DNA from: an uncultured Candidatus Melainabacteria bacterium
Lineage (GTDB): Bacteria > Cyanobacteriota > Vampirovibrionia > Gastranaerophilales > Gastranaerophilaceae
Reading direction: 5' to 3'
DNA: 37,658 nucleotides
Assembly: GCA_949915775.1 (NCBI GenBank)
Contig: CATLEG010000010.1
Span: forward strand, 1 to 37,658
Part shown: positions 31,091 to 37,658 of the stretch, piece after piece
Position numbering within the stretch: position 1 is the first letter of the stretch
How the letters are laid out: every line of letters begins with the position of its first letter
The notes under the pieces: model-generated
Database searches by the model: none
The model's input: the letters and a program-made list of their open reading frames with translations, nothing else
Told to the model about the DNA's origin: nothing
Position numbers and translations under genes: made by a program

Positions 31091-32002
31091 TTATGCAAAA
31101 ACTGATTCATTTACCCGTTTTTTATTGATTCTTTGAGCCATTTCAGATTTTGTAATTTTGCCATCTTTGTTATAATCCATTTTCGCATTTACAGAATTAT
31201 ATCCGGCTTCACCTTTAGAATACAAAACTTCACGTCCAGCTCTGCTCGGGGCAAAAATTAATGCGTATAAATCACCGGCTGTCAATCTCTTATCTTCAGA
31301 AATTTTAGCATATTTTTTAGAAATCTGTATTGTTTTTTCAACTAAATCTAATTGTTCAATTGCTGACATATTAGAAATTTTTTCTTTAGTTAAATTAGAA
31401 TAACCGCCTTTTGTTCTCAAATCCTGTACCGCAGAATCTCCAAATTGAATTAAACCTACATAACTTGTTCCTTTTCCAGCTTGAGGATTTAATGAAGATT
31501 CGCTATTCATAAGTGCAAGTAAATCTTTATAATCACAATTAATATTTTTTGCAACTTGTTTAACCTTATCTAAGAAAGGTTTACCTAATGTCTTTGCAGA
31601 AGCTGGAGTTGAGGTTTTAGAGGTTTCAACCGAATTATTTGAACTTGAAACTTCAGAATTTGAAGTTTTATCCGATACCATATTGGAATAATTATTATAT
31701 GTATTATTAAATATTTCAAACCAGTTAGGTCTATTATTAAGAATTTGAGAATTTTCTGCATATAAGTTATTCAAACAAGAATTGAAAACAGAAAAATCAA
31801 AACTTGAATTGTTATTATACTGTACCGATGGGAAATTATAAGTTTGCGGCTGTACAAAAACGGGTTGTTGAGGCATAAACATACTCATCATCCTTGACAT
31901 AAGTCCGAACTGGTAAACTTGTGCATAAACATTGTTCCCGCAATAACAGTTATGATAATGCGGCATACATCTATTAAAGTTTAATCCCCAGTTAAAAAAC
32001 AT
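31091..32002 (-). CDS. Lytic transglycosylase-like protein with an EF-hand
   Basis: The 303-residue protein has an N-terminal region rich in Asn, Tyr, Gln and Met (1-135) with no signal peptide. An SLT-like domain follows (about 140-265), with the likely catalytic Glu168 in LLALMNSESSLNP and GLIQFGDSA at 183-191. Near the end is an EF-hand loop at 276-287 (DYNKDGKITKSE). SLT domains cleave peptidoglycan glycan strands. How a protein without a signal reaches the wall is unclear. The EF-hand recalls the gene at 1514. AAGGGA precedes the ATG. The gene is single between minC and the Nudix gene. Confidence 0.72.
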   Translation of the reverse strand: MFFNWGLNFNRCMPHYHNCYCGNNVYAQVYQFGLMSRMMSMFMPQQPVFVQPQTYNFPSVQYNNNSSFDFSVFNSCLNNLYAENSQILNNRPNWFEIFNNTYNNYSNMVSDKTSNSEVSSSNNSVETSKTSTPASAKTLGKPFLDKVKQVAKNINCDYKDLLALMNSESSLNPQAGKGTSYVGLIQFGDSAVQDLRTKGGYSNLTKEKISNMSAIEQLDLVEKTIQISKKYAKISEDKRLTAGDLYALIFAPSRAGREVLYSKGEAGYNSVNAKMDYNKDGKITKSEMAQRINKKRVNESVFA

Positions 32003-32158
32003 TATTTTCCCTTAATTATTCCCGTATATATATAAAGTATGTATTTTAAACATAATTGCTAAAAAACAGTTTCTTTGTTAAATTTTGTTAACAAATACAT
32101 ACTATTAACTAATGGAATATTCTATGTTTATTATATTATTATTTCAGGGCAGGATATT

Positions 32159-32848
32159 ATGATATTTAATGAAACAAAGACACATGAAATTACCGTCGAC
32201 GTAGTAATTGTAACAATGAAAAATGATGCATTACAGGTTTTACTTGTAAAACGTACAAATGAACCTTTTAAAGATAAATGGGCTATTCCGGGAGGTTATG
32301 TAAGATTATCTGAAAACCTTGATCAAGCGGCATTAAGAATATTAAAAGAACGCACAAATGTTGATAACATTTATCTTGAACAATTGTACACATTCGGCGA
32401 CCCGCTTCGTCACCCGAATTCAAGAGTAATCACATGTGCATATTTCGCATTAGTAAGAGCGGAAGATATAAATATTGTTACTACTCCGGAATTAGGCTGG
32501 CATAAAATTTCAGCACTGCCGCCTTTAGCATTCGACCACAAAGAAATTATTGAATATTCAATGAAAAGAACACGTGAAAGACTTGAGCTTTGCCCTGTTG
32601 CATATCAATTATTAAATGAAAAATTTACTCTTACAGAAATGCAAAGAGCATATGAATTAATTATGCGTAAAAAGCTTGATAAAAGAAATTTTAGAAAAAA
32701 AGCTCTTTGTACAAACGGTCTTATTGAACTTGATGAATACACAAAATCATCATCAAAACGTCCAGCAAGATTATATACTTTTGAAAATATAGAATTAAAC
32801 TCTAAAAGGGCACATTTCATTTCTAAGAAAAAGGAGAAAAAATGTTAG
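32159..32848 (+). CDS. NrtR-like Nudix transcription regulator
   Basis: The 229-residue protein has an N-terminal Nudix fold (about 15-140). The Nudix box is degenerate: GGYVRLSENLDQAALRILKE keeps the first Glu and the Arg, but loses the REUXEE catalytic acids. The C-terminal winged helix (about 150-220) has TLTEMQRAYELIMRKKLDKR and NFRKKAL, as in NrtR, the ADP-ribose-responsive repressor of NAD genes. A regulatory rather than hydrolytic role is therefore likely. I chose the ATG at 32159, preceded by AGGATA, over a hydrophobic upstream extension. It overlaps secG by seven bases. No NAD gene is adjacent. Confidence 0.82.
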   Translation: MIFNETKTHEITVDVVIVTMKNDALQVLLVKRTNEPFKDKWAIPGGYVRLSENLDQAALRILKERTNVDNIYLEQLYTFGDPLRHPNSRVITCAYFALVRAEDINIVTTPELGWHKISALPPLAFDHKEIIEYSMKRTRERLELCPVAYQLLNEKFTLTEMQRAYELIMRKKLDKRNFRKKALCTNGLIELDEYTKSSSKRPARLYTFENIELNSKRAHFISKKKEKKC

Positions 32849-33069
32849 TAAATATTGTTTGGGCTGTACAAATAGTATCAGCTTTACTTTTAATAATATT
32901 AATATTATTACATTCACCAAAAGGCGATGGCATCGCAGGAATGGGCGGTGTATCACATGTATTTGCATCACAAAAAAGTGCCGAAAAAGGTCTAAATAAA
33001 CTTACTGGTATAATTTCTGCAATCTTTTTAGTTTGCACATTTTTACTTGGTTTTGGCTTAATAAGATAA
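32842..33069 (+). CDS. secG: Preprotein translocase subunit SecG
   Basis: The 75-residue protein has two membrane helices (about 4-24 and 52-72) joined by the conserved loop LLHSPKGDGIAGMGG, as in SecG, the accessory subunit of SecYEG. Its ribosome site AAGGAG is inside the end of the Nudix regulator gene, so the two are coupled. Confidence 0.93.
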   Translation: MLVNIVWAVQIVSALLLIILILLHSPKGDGIAGMGGVSHVFASQKSAEKGLNKLTGIISAIFLVCTFLLGFGLIR

Positions 33070-33073
33070 GATT

Positions 33074-33119
33074 TACCCTCCACTTGGGGGAGGGTCGAAA
33101 TCTTTGATTTCGGGGTGGG
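33074..33119. repeat. Short CCCTC-type palindrome before the SDR gene
   Basis: ACCCTCCACTTGGGGGAGGG, then CGAAATC, TTTG, GATTTCG, then GGGTGGG. Two nested stems are formed. The 3' end GGGGTGGG abuts the ATG at 33121 and may serve as its ribosome site. Confidence 0.65.
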
Positions 33120-33120
33120 T

Positions 33121-33822
33121 ATGAATATTTTAGTCACAGGGGCATCTAAAGGTATAGGAAATGCCATTGCAAAAGAACTCCAAAATATTGGAGAAATTTT
33201 TGTTACAGGAAGAAATGAACAAGCTCTTGCGGCTTGTAATGCTAAAGGTTTTTGTGTTTGCGACCTGTCAAAGGACATTAATGATTTAGTAAAATTTATA
33301 GAAGAAAATAATATTGATGTTTTAATTAATAATGCTGGAGAATATATTTATAGCAGCCTGGATTCAATGGAAACAGCTGATATCCAAAGACTTTATCAAA
33401 CAAATCTTATTGCACCTGCCTATTTGATATCTAAAGCAATTCCTCATATGAAAGGACAAAGATGGGGGAGAATTATAAATATAGGTTCAATCTCAGGAGT
33501 AATGGGCGAAGCTTATGCAAGTATTTATTCATCTTCAAAAGCTGGACTAATAGGGCTTACAAAAGCATTAGCGCTTGAACTTGCAGAATATGAAATTACT
33601 GTAAACACAATTAACCCGGGCTGGGTAGAAACCGAACTTGGCATGAATTCTATTGAGGACAGTGATTTTTCAAGGGATGAAATATTACAATGTATTCCTC
33701 AGAAAAGATTTGTAAAACCGGAAGAAGTTGCCAAGCTTTGTAAATATTTAATTTCTTCAGACGCCAAAGGTATAACTGGGCAGTCAATAAACATTTGCGC
33801 CGGCTTGAGTGTCGGAATCTAG
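33121..33822 (+). CDS. Short-chain dehydrogenase/reductase, FabG-like
   Basis: The 233-residue protein has the nucleotide motif TGASKGIG near residue 7, NNAG, the catalytic Ser and the YSSSK motif (IYSSSKAGLIGLTKALALE), then INPGWVETE. These are classical SDR features. The role may be 3-oxoacyl-ACP reduction or another ketone; sequence alone does not say. The start is ATG 33121; a GTG at 33115 is also in frame. Its stop overlaps that of the convergent GT9 gene within CTAG. Confidence 0.85.
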   Translation: MNILVTGASKGIGNAIAKELQNIGEIFVTGRNEQALAACNAKGFCVCDLSKDINDLVKFIEENNIDVLINNAGEYIYSSLDSMETADIQRLYQTNLIAPAYLISKAIPHMKGQRWGRIINIGSISGVMGEAYASIYSSSKAGLIGLTKALALELAEYEITVNTINPGWVETELGMNSIEDSDFSRDEILQCIPQKRFVKPEEVAKLCKYLISSDAKGITGQSINICAGLSVGI

Positions 33823-34865
33823 TTAATTTTATCAACAATATCCTGCGCCGTAATTTTTAAACAATCAAGAGTATCGCAAGTTGTTTGGCGATGCTCCCAT
33901 AAGCATGGTTTTATAGGGCACTTGTCATTTGCTTTTATAGGTATAACCAATTCAGATTGAGGAATTAATTTTTTATCGTCTGTCGGACCAAAAATAACAT
34001 ACGTTTTTGTTTTCATTGCAACTGCTGCATGAAGAGGAGCTGAATCCGAACAAATAAATTGCTCGGCTTTACCAATTAAAACTGCAAGATCTTTTAAACT
34101 TTTTGTTTTACCGTAATAATCAGATATTTCCCCTAGCCCATCTAGGGAGAGGGTAGAATTTGTTAATGGGTTTTGCGAATTTACAAATTCGGGTGAGGAT
34201 ATATATTTACTTGTTTTACGAATAATTTCAATAACCTCTTTATCGTCAGGCCCGCCTGCCAGCATAACATGTTTGCCTCGTTTCACAAGCATATCAATAG
34301 TTTCAGCCCAAATTTCAGCAGAAATAGTCTTTATCATGCCTTTTTGAACACTCATTTTGCTAACCCCGGGGTGAATTAAAACAGAATTTGGAATTTTCTC
34401 CTGCGGTTCAACATCAATTTCAGGTAAATATGTTTTATAATTTGTTATAGGCTTAACCAAATCGTGATACATTGCGCAGGCATACTGATTTTTATTCAGC
34501 GGAACAGCTTTAGTAAGCAGTTTTTCACTCAACGCTCCTGTGCAATATCCATAACGTTTTTTAATTCCCGTCATAAAAAGTAAAAGACTTATAAGTTTAT
34601 TACCGCCTGATGATATAACCATATCAAATTTACCCTTACGAGCAAGCCATACAAGTTTCATCAATTCTAAGTATTTATTTTTGCCTTTTATATCAATCAA
34701 AAATAAATTATCAATTATGTTTGTCAAATCCTTAACGCTTTTACTTCTTGGCTCAAGTGCCAGAGTAATTTTTGCCTCAGGAAATTCTTTTTTTAATGAT
34801 ATTAATGCCGGAAGAAAAAATATTTCATCACCGATTCCGCCAAAATTTATTGCCAATATGTTCAT
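33819..34865 (-). CDS. GT9-family glycosyltransferase (heptosyltransferase-like)
   Basis: The 348-residue protein begins MNILAINFGGIGDEIFFLPAL and has HPGVSKMSVQKGM (about 165-177), LAGGPDDKEVI, and the donor-site motif CSDSAPLHAAVAM with FGPTDD. These match ADP-heptose:LPS heptosyltransferases and relatives, which suggests a Gram-negative surface glycan. A C-terminal set of Cys (KCPIKPCLWEHRQTTCDTLDC) is common in this family. Residues about 222-247 (SSPEFVNSQNPLTNSTLSLD onward) are foreign and encoded by a palindromic repeat. TATAAT stands six bases before the ATG, so the mRNA may be leaderless. The sugar donor is not known. Confidence 0.85.
   Translation of the reverse strand: MNILAINFGGIGDEIFFLPALISLKKEFPEAKITLALEPRSKSVKDLTNIIDNLFLIDIKGKNKYLELMKLVWLARKGKFDMVISSGGNKLISLLLFMTGIKKRYGYCTGALSEKLLTKAVPLNKNQYACAMYHDLVKPITNYKTYLPEIDVEPQEKIPNSVLIHPGVSKMSVQKGMIKTISAEIWAETIDMLVKRGKHVMLAGGPDDKEVIEIIRKTSKYISSPEFVNSQNPLTNSTLSLDGLGEISDYYGKTKSLKDLAVLIGKAEQFICSDSAPLHAAVAMKTKTYVIFGPTDDKKLIPQSELVIPIKANDKCPIKPCLWEHRQTTCDTLDCLKITAQDIVDKIN
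34129..34198. repeat. CCCTC-GAATTTGTAA element in the GT9 gene
   Basis: CCCCTAGCCCATCTAGGGAG, then GAATTTGTTAATGGG, then CGAATTTACAAATTCGGGTG. The inner arms are perfect copies of the intergenic consensus; the outer hairpin has diverged to CTAG-containing arms that still pair. It is in frame with no stop. Confidence 0.88.
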
Positions 34866-34877
34866 AATACGATTATA
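34866..34877 (-). promoter_or_regulatory. -10 box of the GT9 gene, predicted leaderless
   Basis: TATAAT (34872-34877) then exactly six bases (CGTATT) then ATG. No good -35 box is seen and there is no ribosome site. Confidence 0.45.
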
Positions 34878-34948
34878 TAACAAATATGTCATTGCGAACG
34901 AATGTGAAGCAATCCAGCTTATTATTAATACATAAATATTTTTTATTG

Positions 34949-34960
34949 TATAATTAATTT
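34949..34960 (+). promoter_or_regulatory. -10 box of comM, predicted leaderless
   Basis: TATAAT (34949-34954), six bases (TAATTT), then ATG at 34961. TTAATA lies 18 bases upstream as a possible -35. There is no ribosome site. Confidence 0.5.
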
Positions 34961-36490
34961 ATGGTAAATAAAGTAACAACTGCAACTGTTATCGGGCTGG
35001 ATGCATATAAAGTTTCTGTCGAAACGGATGTTTTAAACGGGCTACCTGCATTTTCTATTGTAGGTTTACCGGATACTGCAATTAATGAAGCACGTGACAG
35101 AGTTCGTTCTGCAATAAAAAATTCCGGTTTTACTTTTCCCGCAAAAAAAGTTGTTATAAATCTTGCTCCGGCTGATTTAAAAAAAGAGGGTTCAAACTTT
35201 GATTTACCAATAGCAATTGGACTTTTAACCGAAGAAGAAGTTATTATCGAAGAAAAAACTAAAGGTTATGCCTTTATTGGAGAACTTTCTCTTGACGGGA
35301 GTTTACGGGGAGTTACCGGAGTTTTACCTTTAATTTTAGGATTAAAATCTCAAGGTATAAAAAACATATTTGTTCCGAAAATAAATTCTACAGAAGCCGC
35401 TTTAGCCGGTGATATTAATATTTTTGGTGCAGAAACTCTTTCTGATGTTATAAATCACTTTATTGATTCACCTATAAAACCAACTGTTATCAATATTGAA
35501 AATTATTTAAACATAAATTCTAATTGCGATTATGTATACGATTTTAAAGATGTAAAAGGTCAGCAAAAAGCGAAACGTGCACTTGAAATTGCAGCTGCGG
35601 GCGGACATAACATGCTTATGACTGGTTCACCAGGTTCGGGTAAAACTCTTATGGCTAAATGCTTTGCATCTATATTGCCACCTCTTGAACTTCAAGAAGC
35701 TCTTGAATTAACAAGGATATACAGTATTTGCGGACTTTTATCCTCTGATGAACCGTTAATGACTAAACGTCCATTCCGGTCAGTTCATCATACCGCATCT
35801 GCAAATGGAATTATAGGCGGAGGAACAAACCCGAAACCCGGAGAAATTACGCTTGCTCATCGCGGAGTACTGTTTTTAGATGAAATGGTTGAATTTCCAA
35901 GAAATGTATTAGAAGTTTTGCGACAGCCTTTAGAAGACGGAGAAATAGTTATTTCACGCGCCAAACATTCAGTAAAATATCCAGCAAAATTTATATTACT
36001 TGGCGCAATGAATCCTTGTCCTTGCGGCTATTTAGGTGACAAAGAAAAGCAATGCACATGCTCGGAATTCCAAATAAATCGGTACCAATCAAGACTTTCT
36101 GGTCCGCTTTTAGATAGAATTGATTTACAGGTTGAAGTTCCAAGACTTACATCTGAAGAATTATTAAATACTCAAACAAATGCTGAACCATCAGAAAAAA
36201 TAAGAGAACGGGTAATAAAAGCCCGTAAAATCCAATCTGAACGCTACAAAAATGATGGAATTCTTACAAATGCCGAATTAACATCAAAACTTATAAAAAA
36301 ATATTGTCAGTTAGATAAAACCGGCACAGAAATGCTTAAAATTGCATCTGTAAAATATCATCTATCCGGCAGACGTTATGACAGAATCTTAAAACTTGCA
36401 AGAACTATTGCCGATATTGATAATTCAAAAGATATTAAACAAACACATATAATGCAGGCTTTGCAATACCGAATATCAAAAAATAATTAA
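34961..36490 (+). CDS. comM: ComM/YifB-type AAA+ ATPase (Mg-chelatase-like)
   Basis: The 509-residue protein has an N-terminal Lon-S5-like domain (about 1-170: SIVGLPDTAINEARDRVRSA, DLKKEGSNFDLPIAIGLL), Walker A GSPGSGKT near 228, Walker B LFLDEMVEF near 310, and a zinc-like Cys cluster (NPCPCGYLG, CTC) before the C-terminal domain (LDRIDLQVEVPR, YHLSGRRYDRILKLARTIAD). ComM is a hexameric helicase that promotes branch migration of integrated DNA during natural transformation. Together with ruvB and ruvC in this window it points to active recombination. It shares no operon with them. Confidence 0.94.
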   Translation: MVNKVTTATVIGLDAYKVSVETDVLNGLPAFSIVGLPDTAINEARDRVRSAIKNSGFTFPAKKVVINLAPADLKKEGSNFDLPIAIGLLTEEEVIIEEKTKGYAFIGELSLDGSLRGVTGVLPLILGLKSQGIKNIFVPKINSTEAALAGDINIFGAETLSDVINHFIDSPIKPTVINIENYLNINSNCDYVYDFKDVKGQQKAKRALEIAAAGGHNMLMTGSPGSGKTLMAKCFASILPPLELQEALELTRIYSICGLLSSDEPLMTKRPFRSVHHTASANGIIGGGTNPKPGEITLAHRGVLFLDEMVEFPRNVLEVLRQPLEDGEIVISRAKHSVKYPAKFILLGAMNPCPCGYLGDKEKQCTCSEFQINRYQSRLSGPLLDRIDLQVEVPRLTSEELLNTQTNAEPSEKIRERVIKARKIQSERYKNDGILTNAELTSKLIKKYCQLDKTGTEMLKIASVKYHLSGRRYDRILKLARTIADIDNSKDIKQTHIMQALQYRISKNN

Positions 36491-36491
36491 C

Positions 36492-37223
36492 TCATTCCAA
36501 CTGATCTTTTCCAGCGCGTATAGTTAAGCCAAACACGACCTTTTTATATTCCTCAAGCGAAAGTTCTCTGTGTAAATAATCCATATTGCCGGTACCAATT
36601 ATCCATGCCGCGCACATTCCACCAGCTTGCCAATGCGCATCAGGACTACGTTTTTTTGTACAAAATACAGCATCATACGTCCACCATTTAGGATAACCGG
36701 TTACAACAGGGGCATTATTTCTGGCATTTAAATACAAAAAGAATATATCTTTACCCAAAGTATTTGGTCCTTTTAAACCATTTGTATCTACAAGTAGCAT
36801 TGGAGCTTTAACATCTGAATCATGTTTAATAGCTACTAATGCCCCATCTTTTAGTGCAAACTGGTAATCTGACTCAGATGTATAACAATGCTGTTCACTA
36901 CTTCCGCCATTATTATTATCTAAATCTGCACATTTTCGTTTATTTGGTGGTGTATAAGGAACGACTTCTAAATACTGAGACAAAATATTAAACACTTTTT
37001 CTTCGCCGTTTTCATCAGCAATCCCCCAATCATTAGCAATCCCATATTCTTCATACGCCCTTGCATAAGCATTTGAAATAGTATTATACACTTTTTTAAA
37101 CTGACTTAACCAAGTTTTTTCCTGATATTTCTGAACTAACGGTGTAATAGTCAACGCCGCCACAACACCGATTATGCCAAGGGTGATTAGAGTTTCTGCG
37201 AGTGTAAATGCTGGGCATTTCAC
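36492..37223 (-). CDS. Type IV pilin-like protein (prepilin)
   Basis: The 243-residue protein has a short leader followed by AFTLAETLITLGIIGVVAAL, a type III signal cut before Phe with Glu at mature position 5. The hydrophobic N-terminal helix continues with KKVYNTISNAYARAYEE. The globular domain has four or more Cys that could form disulfides. It fits pilins or pseudopilins common in gut Melainabacteria. I placed the start at GTG 37223 (MKCPAFTLAE), preceded by GAGAGAGGG, since this gives a normal short leader. The frame stays open upstream to 37541 through repeats, giving a 349-residue reading I think is false. It converges with comM, with one base between stops. Confidence 0.82.
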   Translation of the reverse strand: MKCPAFTLAETLITLGIIGVVAALTITPLVQKYQEKTWLSQFKKVYNTISNAYARAYEEYGIANDWGIADENGEEKVFNILSQYLEVVPYTPPNKRKCADLDNNNGGSSEQHCYTSESDYQFALKDGALVAIKHDSDVKAPMLLVDTNGLKGPNTLGKDIFFLYLNARNNAPVVTGYPKWWTYDAVFCTKKRSPDAHWQAGGMCAAWIIGTGNMDYLHRELSLEEYKKVVFGLTIRAGKDQLE

Positions 37224-37297
37224 CCTCTCTCTTTGTGAGAGGGTTGAATTTGTTAGTGAGCTATATGCGAACTTACAAATTCGGGAGAGGGTAGGGG
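37221..37297. repeat. CCCTC-GAATTTGTAA element at the pilin start
   Basis: CACCCTCTCTCTTTGTGAGA and GGG, then GAATTTGTTAGTGAGC, then CGAACTTACAAATTCGGG. Its edge supplies the GTG start and the purine-rich site before it. Confidence 0.82.
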
Positions 37298-37303
37298 TTT
37301 TAT

Positions 37304-37343
37304 CAGTCTTTAAGACGTTAAGACGATAGGTCGATAAGTTCTT
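37304..37343. repeat. GACGTTAAGACGATAGG repeat
   Basis: The same short words as at 2026 and 25297, again directly beside an ACGCACGTAG repeat. Confidence 0.5.
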
Positions 37344-37545
37344 ATCGTGTGCTACGCACGTAGTCCTGCCGGTAGATGTTGGTGAAGACTTTAAAGATAT
37401 AGGTATATGTTTTACGCACGTAGCCCTGTTGATAAATATCGGAGAAAACTTAAAAGATGCTGGTATATGTTTTACGCACGTAGCCCTGCCGGTAGATGTT
37501 GGTGAAGATTTTGTAGACTCTTGAATAGGTGTCGCACACAAAACA
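37344..37545. repeat. 60-bp tandem repeat array (ACGCACGTAG family)
   Basis: ACGCACGTAG occurs at 37354, 37414 and 37474, exactly 60 bases apart. Each unit continues with CCTG, GATAAATATCGG or GGTAGATGTTGG, then GTATATGTTTT. The last unit ends GTGTCGCACACAAAAC like the single copy at 2053. The period is a multiple of three, and the minus strand is open through it with a 20-residue repeating peptide. Confidence 0.85.
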
Positions 37546-37658
37546 CTTTCCCCTCGCCCCTTGAGGGAGAGCGAATTTGCGGACGGACGGAGTAAAACGA
37601 GTCCGGATAGCGAACAGATTGAGCCTTTTGTTGCGTAGCAACTTTGGCGAAACTCTGT
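37546..37658. other. Right edge, repeats only
   Basis: CCCCTCGCCCCTTGAGGGAG (37551-37570) follows the tandem array, as at 2135. The rest contains small hairpins such as GTTGCGTAGCAAC. No gene is supported. Confidence 0.6.

Noticed and set aside
32075-32158. Hydrophobic N-terminal extension of the Nudix regulator
   Set aside because: The family starts near MIFNETKTHEI, and AGGATA precedes that ATG. The upstream codons are AT-rich promoter sequence.
37354-37484. CRISPR array
   Set aside because: The units are continuous 60-bp tandem repeats with no unique spacers, and no cas genes are near.
37224-37541. A 106-residue N-terminal extension of the pilin built of repeated PTSTGRATCVKHIP peptides
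   Set aside because: It is a translation of 60-bp DNA repeats and a palindromic element found elsewhere in non-coding DNA. A GTG at 37223 gives a normal short prepilin leader with a ribosome site.

Overview
The window is AT-rich bacterial chromosome carrying about 54 genes plus many short palindromic repeats. The gene set suggests a non-photosynthetic relative of Cyanobacteria (Vampirovibrionia/Melainabacteria, probably gut Gastranaerophilales). The clues are a type IV pilin-like protein of the kind common in that group, an LL-diaminopimelate aminotransferase, MinCDE with acidic extensions, a bioF-bioG-bioC biotin set, a reverse rubrerythrin and a GT9 glycosyltransferase. The lineage call is inference from gene content and style, not from a marker phylogeny.

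Layout. 1-660 is non-coding and holds two near-identical 150-bp elements and a diverged third, each ending in what looks like the 3' end of a tRNA-Gly gene. 665-4183 holds a class III Fic protein, an EF-hand protein, a membrane protein, ruvC, a candidate small RNA and a hypothetical gene. 4355-8570 holds rubrerythrin, dapL, ruvB and rplJ-rplL with an L10-type leader. 8565-12102 holds panC with a membrane protein, a regulator built of four GntR-type winged helices, and a secreted or membrane protein. 12224-14836 is bioF-bioG-bioC. 14880-27696 (minus strand) is the S10-spc ribosomal protein cluster, split between rpsN and rpsH by a 3.4-kb segment. That segment carries small LuxR-type and XRE-type regulators and a beta-solenoid-like protein. 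27912-30955 holds a small unknown gene and minC-minD-minE. 31091-37223 holds a lytic transglycosylase-like EF-hand protein, a NrtR-like Nudix regulator, secG, an SDR, a GT9 glycosyltransferase, comM and a pseudopilin. The window ends in 60-bp tandem repeats.

Working together. The ribosomal cluster has a promoter before rpsJ and a terminator after rpsN. rpsH-rplF-rplR appears to have its own promoter and leader, so the inserted segment has split one ancestral unit into two. bioF, bioG and bioC overlap and form one operon for pimeloyl-ACP synthesis and its first committed use. minC-minD-minE form one septum-placement operon. nrtR and secG overlap, as do panC and its downstream membrane protein.

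Three observations stand out. First, three unrelated minus-strand genes share one promoter module: a sigma70-like promoter with a conserved spacer, followed at the predicted transcript start by four TAGCA pentamers (near 1936, 19536 and 28387). Second, palindromic repeat families fill most gaps, and at least one family has inserted in frame into bioF, bioG and the GT9 gene and abuts the pilin start, much as the Rickettsia palindromic elements do. Third, the segment splitting the spc operon contains a repeated arrangement of tiny LuxR-type and XRE-type regulators facing each other across palindromic operator-like sites.
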